From: Bactericera cockerelli | Lineage: Eukaryota > Arthropoda > Insecta > Hemiptera > Triozidae | DNA: 64,000 nt | Direction: 5' to 3' | Assembly: GCA_024516035.1 (NCBI GenBank) | Contig: CM044955.1 | Location: 15,864,079 to 15,928,078 of the forward strand | Part shown: positions 22,385-34,100 of the stretch, in pieces | How the letters are laid out: each line of letters starts with the position of its first letter | How positions within the stretch are numbered: the stretch's first letter is position 1 | Made by a program: the position numbers and the translations under genes | Notes under the pieces: model-generated | The model's input: only the letters and a program-made list of their open reading frames with translations | The model's database searches: none | Told to the model about the DNA's origin: nothing

Positions 22385-22500
22385 TAAATAATTATCTATA
22401 AATAGTTATTTGGTTAATACAAATAAAGTAACTATAAAAATATAAACCAAATAACTATAAAACCAAAAATAGTTATTTGGTTCATATTTTTGGACTGTTG
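22385..22500. repeat. Palindromic AACTATAAATAGTTATTTGG cluster
   Basis: Inverted words around AACCAAATAACTAT and ATAGTTATTTGGTT recur several times. The U3 counterpart at about 48250-48350 has fewer and altered copies. Confidence 0.7.
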
Positions 22501-22574
22501 TTAGTCCGTTATGTTCTAAAAACAAAACAATACATAATATTCCCTATAGATAATATTCTCATATTATACATACA

Positions 22575-22820
22575 TATGTATAACTAGCGGGCTATCGCCC
22601 GCGTTGCGGTCCGAGGCATGGCCGTGAAAGCAAAAAGTCCTTTTTCGACAATGGCAGGTGTTGTAGTGGGAATTTCGAAAAAATCCCGTCTTATTGCACA
22701 TCTAGAATATAGGACGAAGCTACCTACCAAATTTCAGCTTCCTAGGACTTACCAGTTCGGAGAAACAGTGATGATCAGTCAGTCAGTCAGTCAGTGACTT
22801 TTCCATTTATATATTAAGAT
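22575..22820 (+). mobile_element. Dispersed repeat starting CTAGCGGGC
   Basis: It starts AACTAGCGGGCTATCGCCCG, contains TTCAGCTTCCTAGGACTTAC and ends in a CAGT run and TATATTAAGAT. A second copy is at 61860-62115. I cannot assign it to a class; U3 lacks it at about 48430. Confidence 0.7.
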
Positions 22821-22937
22821 AAAGAAATATGTTAGTTCCAAGTGATAACAAAATACGAGTAATCACGTTACTATTTTCGCACTTTCATTAAAACTTAATC
22901 AGTATACCTATGTAGTAATACTATTAATAATTGTTCC

Positions 22938-23070
22938 TAGAGAAGTCACCTGATGCAGGGATCAGACCACACTCTGCCATGGTCCCAGATAAGGAGTCCA
23001 CAAGATGTTCAGTATAAAAGCTTCTACAGACGAAAGCTAAGGTACCAGTTGCTCCCACCTCATCATATCG
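22938..23070 (+). promoter_or_regulatory. Promoter of gene copy 4 (outer motif missing)
   Basis: GATGCAGGGATCAG, GATAAG and TATAAAAG (23013) are present, but the outer TGACAACACGTCA is absent: the block starts abruptly at CCTAGAGAAGTCACC. This is the only complete copy lacking it. Confidence 0.68.
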
Positions 23071-23987
23071 GTAAGTACTTTCTTTTAATAAATTGTGCTA
23101 CACTTTGTTTTTCCCCATTTTTTTAACAATCTTTTCTGAAACTTATTTTATCAATATGGATACCTAATAATAAATGTGCTTCTTTGTGTAACTATCAAAA
23201 CTGGTTTTTGTTGTTGTAAAATAATGGAGTGCCAAATTTTGGCCCTAAAAATATGTTATTCTAAGAAAACTGTCAAAAAAAAATAGTTTTTTACTTTTGT
23301 ACTGACATTCAATAATTCCTTTAAAAAGGAAATATTAAAATATAGTAATGTTAAACAAAAGTTCATTGTTTCTAGATGAAAGTTTTAAATATCTACTAAA
23401 TCGGATTCTTGCTCATTTTGTTTAACTCTAAAATTAATTAAGTATTTCTGATTTTCTTGTATATTTTTTTTACAACTAAGAGGTCTTTTAAGAAATATTT
23501 AGTATCTACTCATGAAGTTTTAAAAATTACATACTATAGGGGAAAAAAAATGCAAGGAAGGAAATAAAATTGGCTCCAATATATCCTTTCAGGACCAAAC
23601 AAGAAGCCATTGAATAGCACTGAAATCAAGGAGGTGGGCGGGCCATAGTCACTCCAAACTATGGGGTGAACAGGCCCATCCATATTCTTGAAAGAAAAAA
23701 AAATGGTGAAATGTTTGAGCAAAAAGATGAACACCTTCTAAATTTATATAATCAAATAACATTAAAGGATCCTATGGATGACCCGTACTAAAAAAATTCA
23801 CTGAGTCATAAATACGGTACTTTTTTATCACTGCATACAGAAGGGTGACAATTTTACCCTTCTAATATTTTATACAAGGCACAGACAAAAAAATTCATCA
23901 ATAATTTTTCCCCGTCATTTTATTATTACGTTCTGATTATTTCAGATTCATTCTTTGACAACACTAAACAAAACCAAAATCTTCAAA

Positions 23988-24212
23988 ATGGGTCAAGAGA
24001 GAATCATCATGGACGTTGTTGCCCTCAACGGAAAAGAAAAGACCTCCATGGACATTGTGGCTCTAGGCAAAGAGAAGACCTCCATGGACATTGTTGCTCT
24101 AGGCAAAGAAAAGACCTCCATGAACATCGTTTCTCTTGGAAAGGAAAAGACCTCCATGAACATTGTGGCTCTTGGAAAGGAAAAGACCTCCATGAACATC
24201 GTTGTTGTTTAA
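23988..24212 (+). CDS. GKEK repeat-peptide gene, copy 4 (74 aa)
   Basis: The ORF is intact; the five units run D D N N N, with IVSL in the third. TATAAAAG is at 23013-23020, the leader exon ends at 23070, exon 2 is 23946-24218, exon 3 starts at 24699 and AATAAA is at 24799-24804. It lies 3.8 kb beyond the mio stop codon and on the opposite strand, so it converges on the 3' end of mio. Confidence 0.78.
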   Translation: MGQERIIMDVVALNGKEKTSMDIVALGKEKTSMDIVALGKEKTSMNIVSLGKEKTSMNIVALGKEKTSMNIVVV

Positions 24213-25285
24213 TTGGACGTAAGTAAAATCAATCTCTCATTTTTATCTAATACCTGGTGGATTGATGGAAAAGTCTAAGGGCTGAATTATGAAACAGGAT
24301 AAACTTCAAAATAAGCTAGACAGTTTCTTAAGTCGAGTTATGGTATGCTGTGAATGGTTGAAACTCCAACTAAGGAAGAGTGTAGCTTCTCTAAAAATTA
24401 ATCCTGTTTTAGATTTCGGTTCTAAGGAATCTCCCATAAATATTGTCTGAACGTCGCGTCCATTGTGTGAGTTCTTTAGCTTATCCGCAGTGTACCAGGT
24501 ACCACGATCCAAATAGTTTTGGGTTCCAGGTAGATTTGACTAGAATCTGCTTAACTTCAGTGATCGGATGAGAAATGGTGTATTGAACGTGCCATTTCAG
24601 CTGGCTAAAGTGGAACCTTGTGGTAGTCAAAGATTATACTTCTTGTTTGCATTTTTATGAATAATATTGAATAACAAAAAAATCAATTTCTGTTTCAGGA
24701 CTCAGGCAGGACAATTCACAATGTATCTTCCCGGACTTGCTCTAACACTGGACTCTCTCAAGAACACGTTATACTTATGCTCAATTTGATTTAGTTTTAA
24801 TAAAAAAAAAACCTTAATTTTATGTTATTTTTAAAAATATTTGGCCTTCTCAATTGTTTCTCAAATCTTATTTCACAGTCAGGTGAAAGTTTTCTAAGTA
24901 ATTTCGAAAACAGCAAGTTTGTTTGATTCTGATAACTTATTTACTCTCTCATTGATTAGATTAACTTAGTAAAAGCAGTACCTACCTATCAAGTTGATTT
25001 TTACAAATTTTCCTGAGTTTACCCCGCAACATACAAAATACAGATCCGAAAAAACTATACTGGGATTCGAACCCGGTGCACCATGCGTGAAAACCTAGTG
25101 CACCTCGGTGACTGCCCAATAAATTAATATGAATATGTATTTGAAAGAATATGATACTAATGCCCGTGTTGTTACTCGTGGCTAAGTGGAGTAGATAAGC
25201 TTGCACAAACGGTGCCCTGGGTTCCAATCCTGTTTGGGTGGAAAATTTTCTGCTCTATATTTAGGTATTTCGGGGTTCACTCATA

Positions 25286-25782
25286 GGGGGGGCGAAATTT
25301 CCATCCTCCGTGGAGTTCGTTAATCCACAGGTGCCCCGGCCCTGGGTCGTGCTAATGGGAAATTGCTGGTGACTTCTGGTTGGTACACTCGTTTAAGTAC
25401 GTCCCAGAATTGGTGTGTGCAGAATACCACATTATGTATGTCTCAGCAGTCATCTCTGCCATTGGAGAAAATCAATGGACTGGTCCTCCAGGTTGGGGGT
25501 TGATCATGGGGCTAACTACCTCATATCACAAAAAACTACAGTTGCGAATCCTCATAACCCGCCTCGGAATTCTGGACTGTCAAATTTGGATCTGAACTGG
25601 AATACTAACATGGACACGATTTTAGGATCACGGAATAAACATTGGACCAAGTTCAAAGTGACCTGAAAACAATGAAAGTGAAAGGATGGGGAAATTTGGT
25701 GAAGGACAGACTTGTTTGGAGGCGTATTGTTGAGGAGGCCAAGGCTCACATCGGGCTGTAGTGCCACTTGGTAAGGTAAGGT
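25286..25782 (+). mobile_element. 3' fragment of an RTE-like non-LTR retrotransposon
   Basis: ACTCATA is duplicated on both sides (25279-25285, 25783-25789) and other units lack the insert. Near the 3' end the reading DRLVWRRIVEEAKAHIGL then stop resembles the extreme C-terminus of RTE-type LINE proteins. The tail is a short GGTAA repeat, as in RTE elements. Upstream coding is split between frames. Confidence 0.75.
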
Positions 25783-26568
25783 ACTCATATTTCGTGAGAA
25801 AAATTCAGTAGATACTTGTTTCAGTATCGACCAGTGGAGGTATTGCGAGAGCGAATATGTTACTTAGGCAAATGATATTCTTATCAGAATATGGTACTGG
25901 TGTGCAATTGATATACTTAACATAATAGTTTTGTTTTGTTAAACTACCTACTTAAGTCTGGCTGGGGGACGAAACGGGGAGAAGACCAGTGTCTCCCTAG
26001 AGGACTGTGTACAGACAAGCCAATCCTAACAGACCTTGAGTCCGTGTTGACCCAGCACTTATAAGGAAAGTATTGTGTCACTTTTCTGCAACATACACCA
26101 CAAGCAACAACAAAAAATCATTCCCAAACAGTAAAAACCCTAATTCATTTGATTTAATTCATTAAATAAATTATGGAAGCAAAAACAATATTGTCAAACA
26201 TATACAATAAAATCTTTATTTAAAAAAAATAACAGATTATTGGTAAGGATAAAAAAATTGTTTTGAGCTTTCTTACCGTTATTTGTACTCTTGAAACATT
26301 TACAAAGCCCAATTATATTTTGTGCCATAAAATAACAGGGTTGCTAGGACTTTTAACTCTAAAGGGAACCTACAGTAAAAAGCATAATATCTGCCTCTTC
26401 AAAAATATCGGTTTTAAATTTTTTTTCATGATCCCTTTTGATAGCATTATTTTCTTTTTAAAATAGATTTTGTTAAAAAGCCCGCCCCCAACCGGTCTCT
26501 GACCGGTAAGAAAAAGATGCAAGTAATTAATTATTAGGATTTATTTAATTTATTTTATCTATTTGTTT

Positions 26569-26831
26569 TTTTTTTTTTTTAAGTGGGGTTTAACGTCGCT
26601 TTCAACTGCCATGGTCATATCACGACGGGGGTTTTACCCTCCATTCGCAGGAAACTCACAAACCTGCTACTCACATTGACCTCACCCAGCCTGAGTGGGG
26701 CCGGGAAAAGCCAGCGTCACGAGAATTCGAATTTGAATGGTCACCCATCCAAGTCTTAACCTCGCTGGATGTCGCTTAACTTCGGTGTTCTGAAGGGAAC
26801 CGGTGTATTCAACATGCCATCGACGCTGGCT
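26569..26831 (-). mobile_element. 5S rRNA-derived SINE inserted in U3
   Basis: It is almost identical to 21342-21596 and flanked by a direct repeat of TCTATTTGTTT. U1 and U2 have the empty site (2175, 11720), so this insertion is specific to U3. Confidence 0.87.
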
Positions 26832-27725
26832 TCTATTTGTTTTACCCGTACGCCAATACGTCTATGAGTAGTACTCATTGAGTGCCTACTACTAAACTAC
26901 AAAGCTCAGAAACAGAAACTCACCTATGGAAAAATTATTAATTACCTAGCTCAAAAATGGTTGGGCTGAGAAACTTCTAATATTTGAAATAGGAAGTATT
27001 TTTCCTTATAAGAAAGAATTTTCTTGATAACTAACCCTCTTATAGAATCAAGTCATTACCTTCTTTTTTCAGGTGGATCCCAAATTTCAAAATCGGCGCA
27101 GTTGGTTTGAACAAGGAGGAATCGAATTGGACATACCATTCTATTGAAGATTTTAAAGTTGATCCATGCCCACGCTGACTGGGGCCGTGTAAGCAAATTT
27201 TTTTGGCTGAAAATTAATCCCCCCAAAATCGAAGGGATACGTGTTTTTGCGTTTTCTTGTATTTTCAGCCATTCTCGAGATACGGGGGGTGGGGTGAGAC
27301 TTTATGCTCACCCTGTATAATAGGACCTTCAACACGTAAGGATAAATTGACGCATTTGGACCGTACAGTCCAAGATCTTTAAAATCGGACCGTGCGTGTA
27401 AATTCAAACTTGTCCGTCGTCCCCTGGATTGTGACTATATCTATTTGGACCGTACAACTGAAGGTCTGGCAATCCAGATCCGTCGGTCCAAATTAAATGT
27501 AAATACTAACTTCAAACGTATATGGACTGTTCAAGTTTGAAATAAAAAGTGTACAGACAGATCTGGACCGTCGGACTAGGACTGGCAGATTTGGACTGTC
27601 GGATCTGATCCGTTTCTTAATTTGTTACAATTTTTTTCGTTGTTGTTGTTGAATATATTACTTTTATTATACATTTTAACTCTCCAGTACAAACCATATT
27701 TTAATACATTTAAAATGAGACTATT

Positions 27726-27883
27726 TTAACACTTAGACGACCGGCATGGTTTTTCGTGAAATCTCTTTTGGGACCGGCGATAATACGGCTCTCCGACATT
27801 GTGTACCACCGGTGGTACACCCGGTCCATTCCGTACGAACGTGCGTGTACCACCGGTGGTACACCCGGTCGTCTAAGTGTTAA
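27726..27883. mobile_element. TTAA-flanked MITE (piggyBac-like), 158 bp
   Basis: TTAACACTTAGACGACCGG at the left is mirrored by CCGGTCGTCTAAGTGTTAA at the right, and the TTAA is the expected piggyBac target. The inside has two copies of GTGTACCACCGGTGGTACAC, itself a palindrome. Confidence 0.82.
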
Positions 27884-28051
27884 AGAGTAATAAAATATGG
27901 AAGTATTCTGTACACCATTCAGATTAAATTGACGCAAAAATAGACTCTCGGATCGCCTTTCCAGTCCATCTGTCATTTCCAGTTGGGTCCTCCAATTTAG
28001 TTTGAAAGGCAACGATACATGGCTGGAGAATAAATAAGTGTCTATCATCTC

Positions 28052-28154
28052 TCAGCTGAACACTGGAGGCGTAGAGATGGAACCTATCTGGTTAGCGGCA
28101 TCCAGAGAGAGACATTGGCAGGTGCAGGTTGACACAGGGCATTCATTATGTTCA
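28052..28154 (-). CDS. mio: mio exon 15 (terminal exon, residues 856-889)
   Basis: From acceptor TTTTGGTTTCAG the exon completes the split codon and encodes [19 protein letters not shown], matching DHAECPVSACTCKCMQLD, the extreme C-terminus of MIOS. The TGA stop is at 28054-28052. The last codons and the sequence beyond the stop are also present in U1 (3015-3055) and U2 (12668-12708), so the 3' end of this gene lies inside the repeated unit. Confidence 0.9.
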
Positions 28155-31100
28155 CTGAAACCAAAACCAGAATGTCTTCAGTTCCTCTAGTTAAAAAATA
28201 GTACTCTAAATTCTACTTGAAACATTGTCCCCACCAAGGCTGAATTTTTTTGACGAAAAAGTTCTAAAAAAGACGTAAAATTATTTAGCTAGCAATGGAC
28301 TCGTCTCAAACATCACGTGATCTTGTATCGTCTCGTGAAACAAAGGTTTTACTTTAGAATTTTACTTTAGGATTTTAGGATTACTTTAGAATTTTAGTGT
28401 CCCCTGTGGCACTGTGGCAGAGTGAGTTAGCGCGCTAGGCATTGCACACATGGTGACCTGGGTTCGATTCCCAGCGGGGGAGGATTTTTTCTGCTCTGTA
28501 CTTGGATGTTCGGGGTCCACTCATTACTCGTGAGGAAAAATGAGTAGCTGCTTTGATGTGAAGCAGCGACCAGTGGCAGAATCATAGGCAAAAAAAATAA
28601 TACGAGATATTGTAAATTAAAGTGGTAAAGTCCTATGATTCTGCGCTACCCACTAATATTGTGACATACTAACACAAAGAAAAAGCATTATTATTATTAT
28701 TTATTATTTCTATTGAGAGTTGACTCACTTGAACCAGGCGATGAGATGAGCGGCGTGACCCCCGTGGCGGCACACCTGGCACCAGGTGAACCAGGCCCCG
28801 AACTCGTTCAGGTGAACCAGAGTGCCGGCGCGGGATTTGGCGGCCGAGTGGCGGCCATACAGCAGCGCCAGGGAGTCCGGGCCGCCGGCGTCGCCGCCGC
28901 CGCTGGCCTCGGTGCTCGTGTAAGAGGCGGAGGTGCCCATGTTGACCAAACACACCGCACAGCGCGGCTGAGGCTTGCGGCAGTGTGGGCAAGACGTGAT
29001 CTGAAACGAAGCCGCCCAGGAAGTGAGAGTTCGGTGGAATAGGAGGTTGCTTCTGTAGCGGCTCGTTAAGACAGAAGAAAAAAACCTTCCACTAAAAAAT
29101 TCTTCTTGGATATTTCCAAGAAATATAAGAAGCATTATTTTAAGCTTAAGAAAAACGCCTCCGTAAATTTTATTATTAGATAAAAATAAATAAATAAAAA
29201 TATCAAATTTTATTATTAGATAAAAATAAATAAATAAAAATATCATGATAAGAAACAGCAGCTCTCACCTTGTGTAAACAGCAGCTCTCACCTTGTGTAA
29301 ACAGCAGCTCTCACCTTGTGTAAACAGCAGCTCTCACCTTGTGTAAACAGCAGCTCTCACCTTGTGTAAACAGCAGCTCTCACCTTGTGTAAACAGCAGC
29401 TCTCACCTTGTGTAAACAGCAGCTCTTGCCTTGTGTAAACAGCAGCTCTCACCTTGTGTAAACAGCAGCTCTCACCTTGTGTAAACAGCAGCTCTCACCT
29501 TGTGTAAACAGCAGCTCTCACCTTGTGTAAACAGCATCTCTCACCTTGTGTAAACAGCAGCTCTCACCTTGTGTAAACAGCAGCTCTCACCTTGTGTAAA
29601 CAGCATCTCTCACCTTGTGTAAACAGCATCTCTCACCTTGTGTAAACAGTAGCTCTCACCTTGTGTAAACAGCAGCTCTCACCTTGTGTAAACAGCATCT
29701 CTCACCTTGTGTAAACAGTAGCTCTCACCTTGTGTAAACAGCAGCTCTCACCTTGTGTAAACAGCATCTCTCACCTTGTGTAAACAGCAGCTCTCACCTT
29801 GTGTAAACAGCAGCTCTCACCTTGTGTAAACAGCAGCTCTCACCTTGTGTAAACAGCAGCTCTCACCTTGTGTAAACAGCAGCTCTCAGCTTGTGTAAAC
29901 AGCAGCTCTCACCTTGTGTAAACAGCAGCTCTCACCTAGTGTAAACAGCAGCTCTCACCTTGTGTAAACAGCAGCTTTCACCTTGTGTAAACAGCAGCTC
30001 TCACCTTGTGTAAACAGCAGCTCTCACCTTGTGTAAACAGCAGCTTTCACCTTGTGTAAACAGCAGCTCTCACCTTGTGTAAACAGCAGCTCTCACCTTG
30101 TGTAAACAGCAGCTCTCAGCTTGTGTAAACAGCAGCTCTCACCTTGTGTAAACAGCAGCTCTCACCTTGTGTAAACAGCAGCTCTCAGCTTGTGTAAACA
30201 GCAGCTCTCACCTTGTGTAAACAGCAGCTCTCACCTAGTGTAAATAGCAGCTCTCACCTTGTGTAAACAGCAGCTCTCACCTTGTGTAAACAGCAGCTCT
30301 CACCTTGTGTAAACAGCAGCTCTCACCTTGTGTAAACAGCAGCTCTCACCTTGTGTAAACAGCAGCTCTCACCTTGTGTAAACAGCAGCTCTCACCTTGT
30401 GTAAACAGCAGCTCTCACCTTGTGTAAACAGCAGCTCTCACCTTGTGTAAACAGCAGCTCTCACCTTGTGTAAACAGCAGCTCTCACCTTGTGTAAACAG
30501 CAGCTCTCACCTTGTGTAAACAGCAGCTCTCACCTTGTGTAAACAGCAGCTCTCACCTTGTGTAAACAGCAGCTCTCACCTTGTGTAAACAGCAGCTCTC
30601 ACCTTGTGTAAACAGCAGCTCTCTCTCACCTTGTGTAAACAGCAGCTCTCACCTTGTGTAAACAGCAGCTCTCACCTTGTGTAAACAGCAGCTCTCACCT
30701 TGTGTAAACAGCAGCTCTCACCTTGTGTAAACAGCAGCTCTCACCTTGTGTTTGTTGGGGGAGGTGGAGTACTTGGCAGCGGCGTACTGCTTGCCCCCGC
30801 CCCCCGACTTTTTCATCCCCTGCAGGTAGGCCGAGATGCTCTTCTTGCAGAAGTTGCAGGAGATGAACACCTGCTGGGGCGGCGGGCGGCTGGCGTTCAC
30901 AAGAATGTCCAGCTTGGCACGGGGCACCCACAGCCGCCAGGAGTCAAGCAAGTTGCGGTAGCTGGGGAGTCATGTTTCGGAAAGTAAATTAATTACCTAC
31001 GTAGGAATATTCTTAAATAAAACCTGAAGGAATACCCACTTGTGATTAATTTTTAAGTTATCAAGAGTTAATCACAGTTACTCAAACTCGCTTGACTAAA

Positions 31101-34100
31101 TATTTGCTTTACTTGGGACTCGAACTACCGACCTCTAGATTACGAGTCCATCGCCTAGGTTAAAGTTAAAGTTTGAAGTTATCATATTTGTGTTAATTGC
31201 TTTCGTGATATCACAACTACTCAAACTCGCTTCACTAAATCTACGCTGAAACCGGGACTTGAACCACCGACCTCCAGGTTACAAGTCCGTTGCCTTGTCG
31301 ATCAAGCTACTGAGATCGGTTCCATCGCCTAGGTAATTTCATGTAAGATAGATAAAGTTACCTGTTGATCCAGTCCTGTAGAATAACATCCTCGTGAATG
31401 AGAGAGACAGGGAATGTCCTGACCACTATTAGACTCACTGTCTGGACATCCCCCGTGTTGTCCAAGTGTTTCTGCAGGAGCGGCAATGCCTCCTTACAGG
31501 AACCTGAGGGGGAGAGAGAGGTTTAGTATGCATTTCGTAAAAAATACAACACTTTCCTTAAAATAAATTAAGGAGAGTGAAAAAAAAACTGAAACCTCTG
31601 TCCACTACAATATTCAGCGTTAACGGGACGCAGAATTCACCAGTGTTTTGTTCCAAAAAGCACACTCGCCTTCATGATCCTCAAATTTCCCTTCAAATAT
31701 GTTCCTCCGAATACATAGAAATTTTCAATGACTCAGAGGTAAGAGAAAAATTGTAAGGAGTCTACCATATGAAGATGGGGTTGGATTACCTGTGATCAAT
31801 TGTTAATACCTTTACATTATTTGTTATTAATATTACTGAATCTTTAGAGAGGTTCCTCATTCTAAGAAATGTAGAAACCATAGTAAATATCTTCGATGTC
31901 AAGTGATAAAAAAATGAACTTAGACATTTTCCAAAGAATGTGAAATGAAGATATACCTGTGTATGACGATATTGAAGATATATATACCTTTCAATTTCAG
32001 AATACAATAACTATTTATTATCAAGAATAATATTGACAGAAGGCATAACTATTCATCATGGCCTGAGGTAATCGATCCTCTGTCATCAAACAAGTAAAGC
32101 TGGGATCCCTCTCATTGCAACACTTTGTTGGGCAAAGTTTTTCTTTGTCTAATTTTAAATGGAGAAAGTTGCAATTTGTTGCGAAGTCAGTGGGGAGATC
32201 TTAGTTTAATGTGAACAAGATCAAAATAATGAGGAATGACTCGTGTTGGGTGGGCCTGGTGGTATCCAAACTTTTAAATCTTACGAGATTTTCTATTGTT
32301 ATTTCATACTCTATTTTCTCTTTCTATTTTTTTTCCATTTACTGCCCAAATAGTACTATGTTGTTGTTGTAGCCAGCTTGGCTACTGCTTAAGCGAGTGA
32401 GGCTCTCCAGCCAAACTTAAGTGAAAAAGTTGGCTCGTTCTGAACCACATATTTCTATGTGCGATCAACCATCGTGAGAACTTGAACTTTTTCTTTATAA
32501 GTTATGAAACTCTTGGGAAACTGCAAGCAACCCCTTAAACAAAAAGGTGTCTCTGATCTACTAACTCCGATATAGTAGTCTCGGAGATTGATACGAGAGA
32601 GTAAAAACAGCGTGCTCGGAAACATCTTTCTCTGGGAGTGCTGCGGGAATGGATTGGAACTCTCCCGGAGAATGTTTAACCAACTTACTCGGAACCTATC
32701 CCGGATCTATGCCCGAGCTAACTCGGGACAAGATCCGAGCTAACTCGTCCCGAGTACATGTTCTCCGAACCGTCTCGGAACGAGATCCAATACCCTGTGG
32801 CAACACCGGAAATTGAAAGTAAAATTTGCAAAACATTTTCAAAATCGAGTGAATTCCGAAATTTGAATAGATTAATTAGTTTTCCTGAGATAATTAGTAA
32901 AACTCAAATACATAAAAGGTAAAGATATTTTATACAGTATTTTGAGAAACTACCGTCAATATGTGTAATCTCATTCCTAAGATAAAGTAACTTCATAAGT
33001 AATTTCACATCAGTGACTTCTGCTCATCCAAATAAGTGATTTAATAAAACGTGTTTTAAGTAATTTAAGTAATGGTCAATATGTCTGCAAACATAATATC
33101 TTTTTAAACTGGACCTAGCATTTAAAATAATTATGATCTATGGAGGAAATCCACATGATATTTTCCACCTGTTTACATGTATTGTGCATCCAATCCAACA
33201 TAGCTTCAACCTGAAGATACCTATTCAAGCTGCCTCCCTCCTCAAACATATTGAACCTGACATGGGATAAGTGAAAGTGACTACAAATTGATGATTTACA
33301 CAAAATAATTATATCTAACAATTTCTGATAAAAGTCCAACAAGTTGATTCTTCTAAAGTTCCTACATATAGTTTTAGGGTATAACTAAAAAGAAATTTTC
33401 TCTCTACTTTAAAAAGTTTACTGTTCTAAAGTGTACCAATTTCCATGCATTAATCATAAGTGAGTTTTACACTCCAATTAGTGGGGTAAGCAATATCTAA
33501 ACAATATCTTACATTTTACATTGTTTTATAGTCAAACCAGGATATGTATGTGGAAATGCTGGAGATTAACCTGTTCCAGATATTCCACTTATTCAGAATC
33601 ACACTCTTGACAGGTGTCTGACTGGGGGATTTTAAACAGGGAAAAGACCAGTGTTTTGCTAGACAACTATGAACAGAGAACTGACTAGCTAAAGGCTTTT
33701 TAATAGGTTCACATTATTGAAGATTTGACTATACTGTTCCATAATCAATAGATCCTGTGTTCAATTCACAGTTTTTTTTTTCTTTCAAACAGCAATTCTG
33801 TTCCCTTTAAAAATGAGGCATTTCTAGCCCTTATCAGGCTAAGTGAGGTTAATGTGGGTAGCTGGGACTATTCCCAGTAAATTCAGTATACAACCCCCAT
33901 TTTTATTTTAAATAAATCTGTTCTCCGAAGATGTGAGGCTGGTATATCTAGCCCTACTCAGGCTGAGTGAGGTGAATGTGGGTATCTGGTACTGTTCCCA
34001 TTAAATTCAGAATGAAATTCCCATCCTCACTATCTCAAATCAGGACAGGGGTTTTTCATGAACCAGCTATAACATAAAAAAAAAAAAATATTGTAAGTTT

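Larger units (their letters stand above)
8237..22937. repeat. Unit U2: exon-depleted copy of the mio 3' half
   Basis: The order is arm with gene copy 2 (+), left interior, mio exon 15 tail (12668-12708), a ~550-bp dispersed module, right interior, arm with gene copy 3 (-), and a spacer (18490-22937). The same order occurs in U3 at 22938-50389. In U3 mio exons 15-12 sit where U2 has the module (12710-13260), and 39.2-46.3 kb (exons 11-9) is absent from U2 at about 18490. Confidence 0.75.

Noticed and set aside
28713..29042. 109-residue plus-strand ORF opposite mio exon 14
   Set aside because: It is a GC-rich shadow of the coding strand; it has no similarity I can name and ignores the splice sites.
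29252..30748. CRISPR-like array of 23-bp repeats
   Set aside because: There are no unique spacers; units abut directly. The sequence is eukaryotic and the unit is a copy of the mio exon 13 donor.
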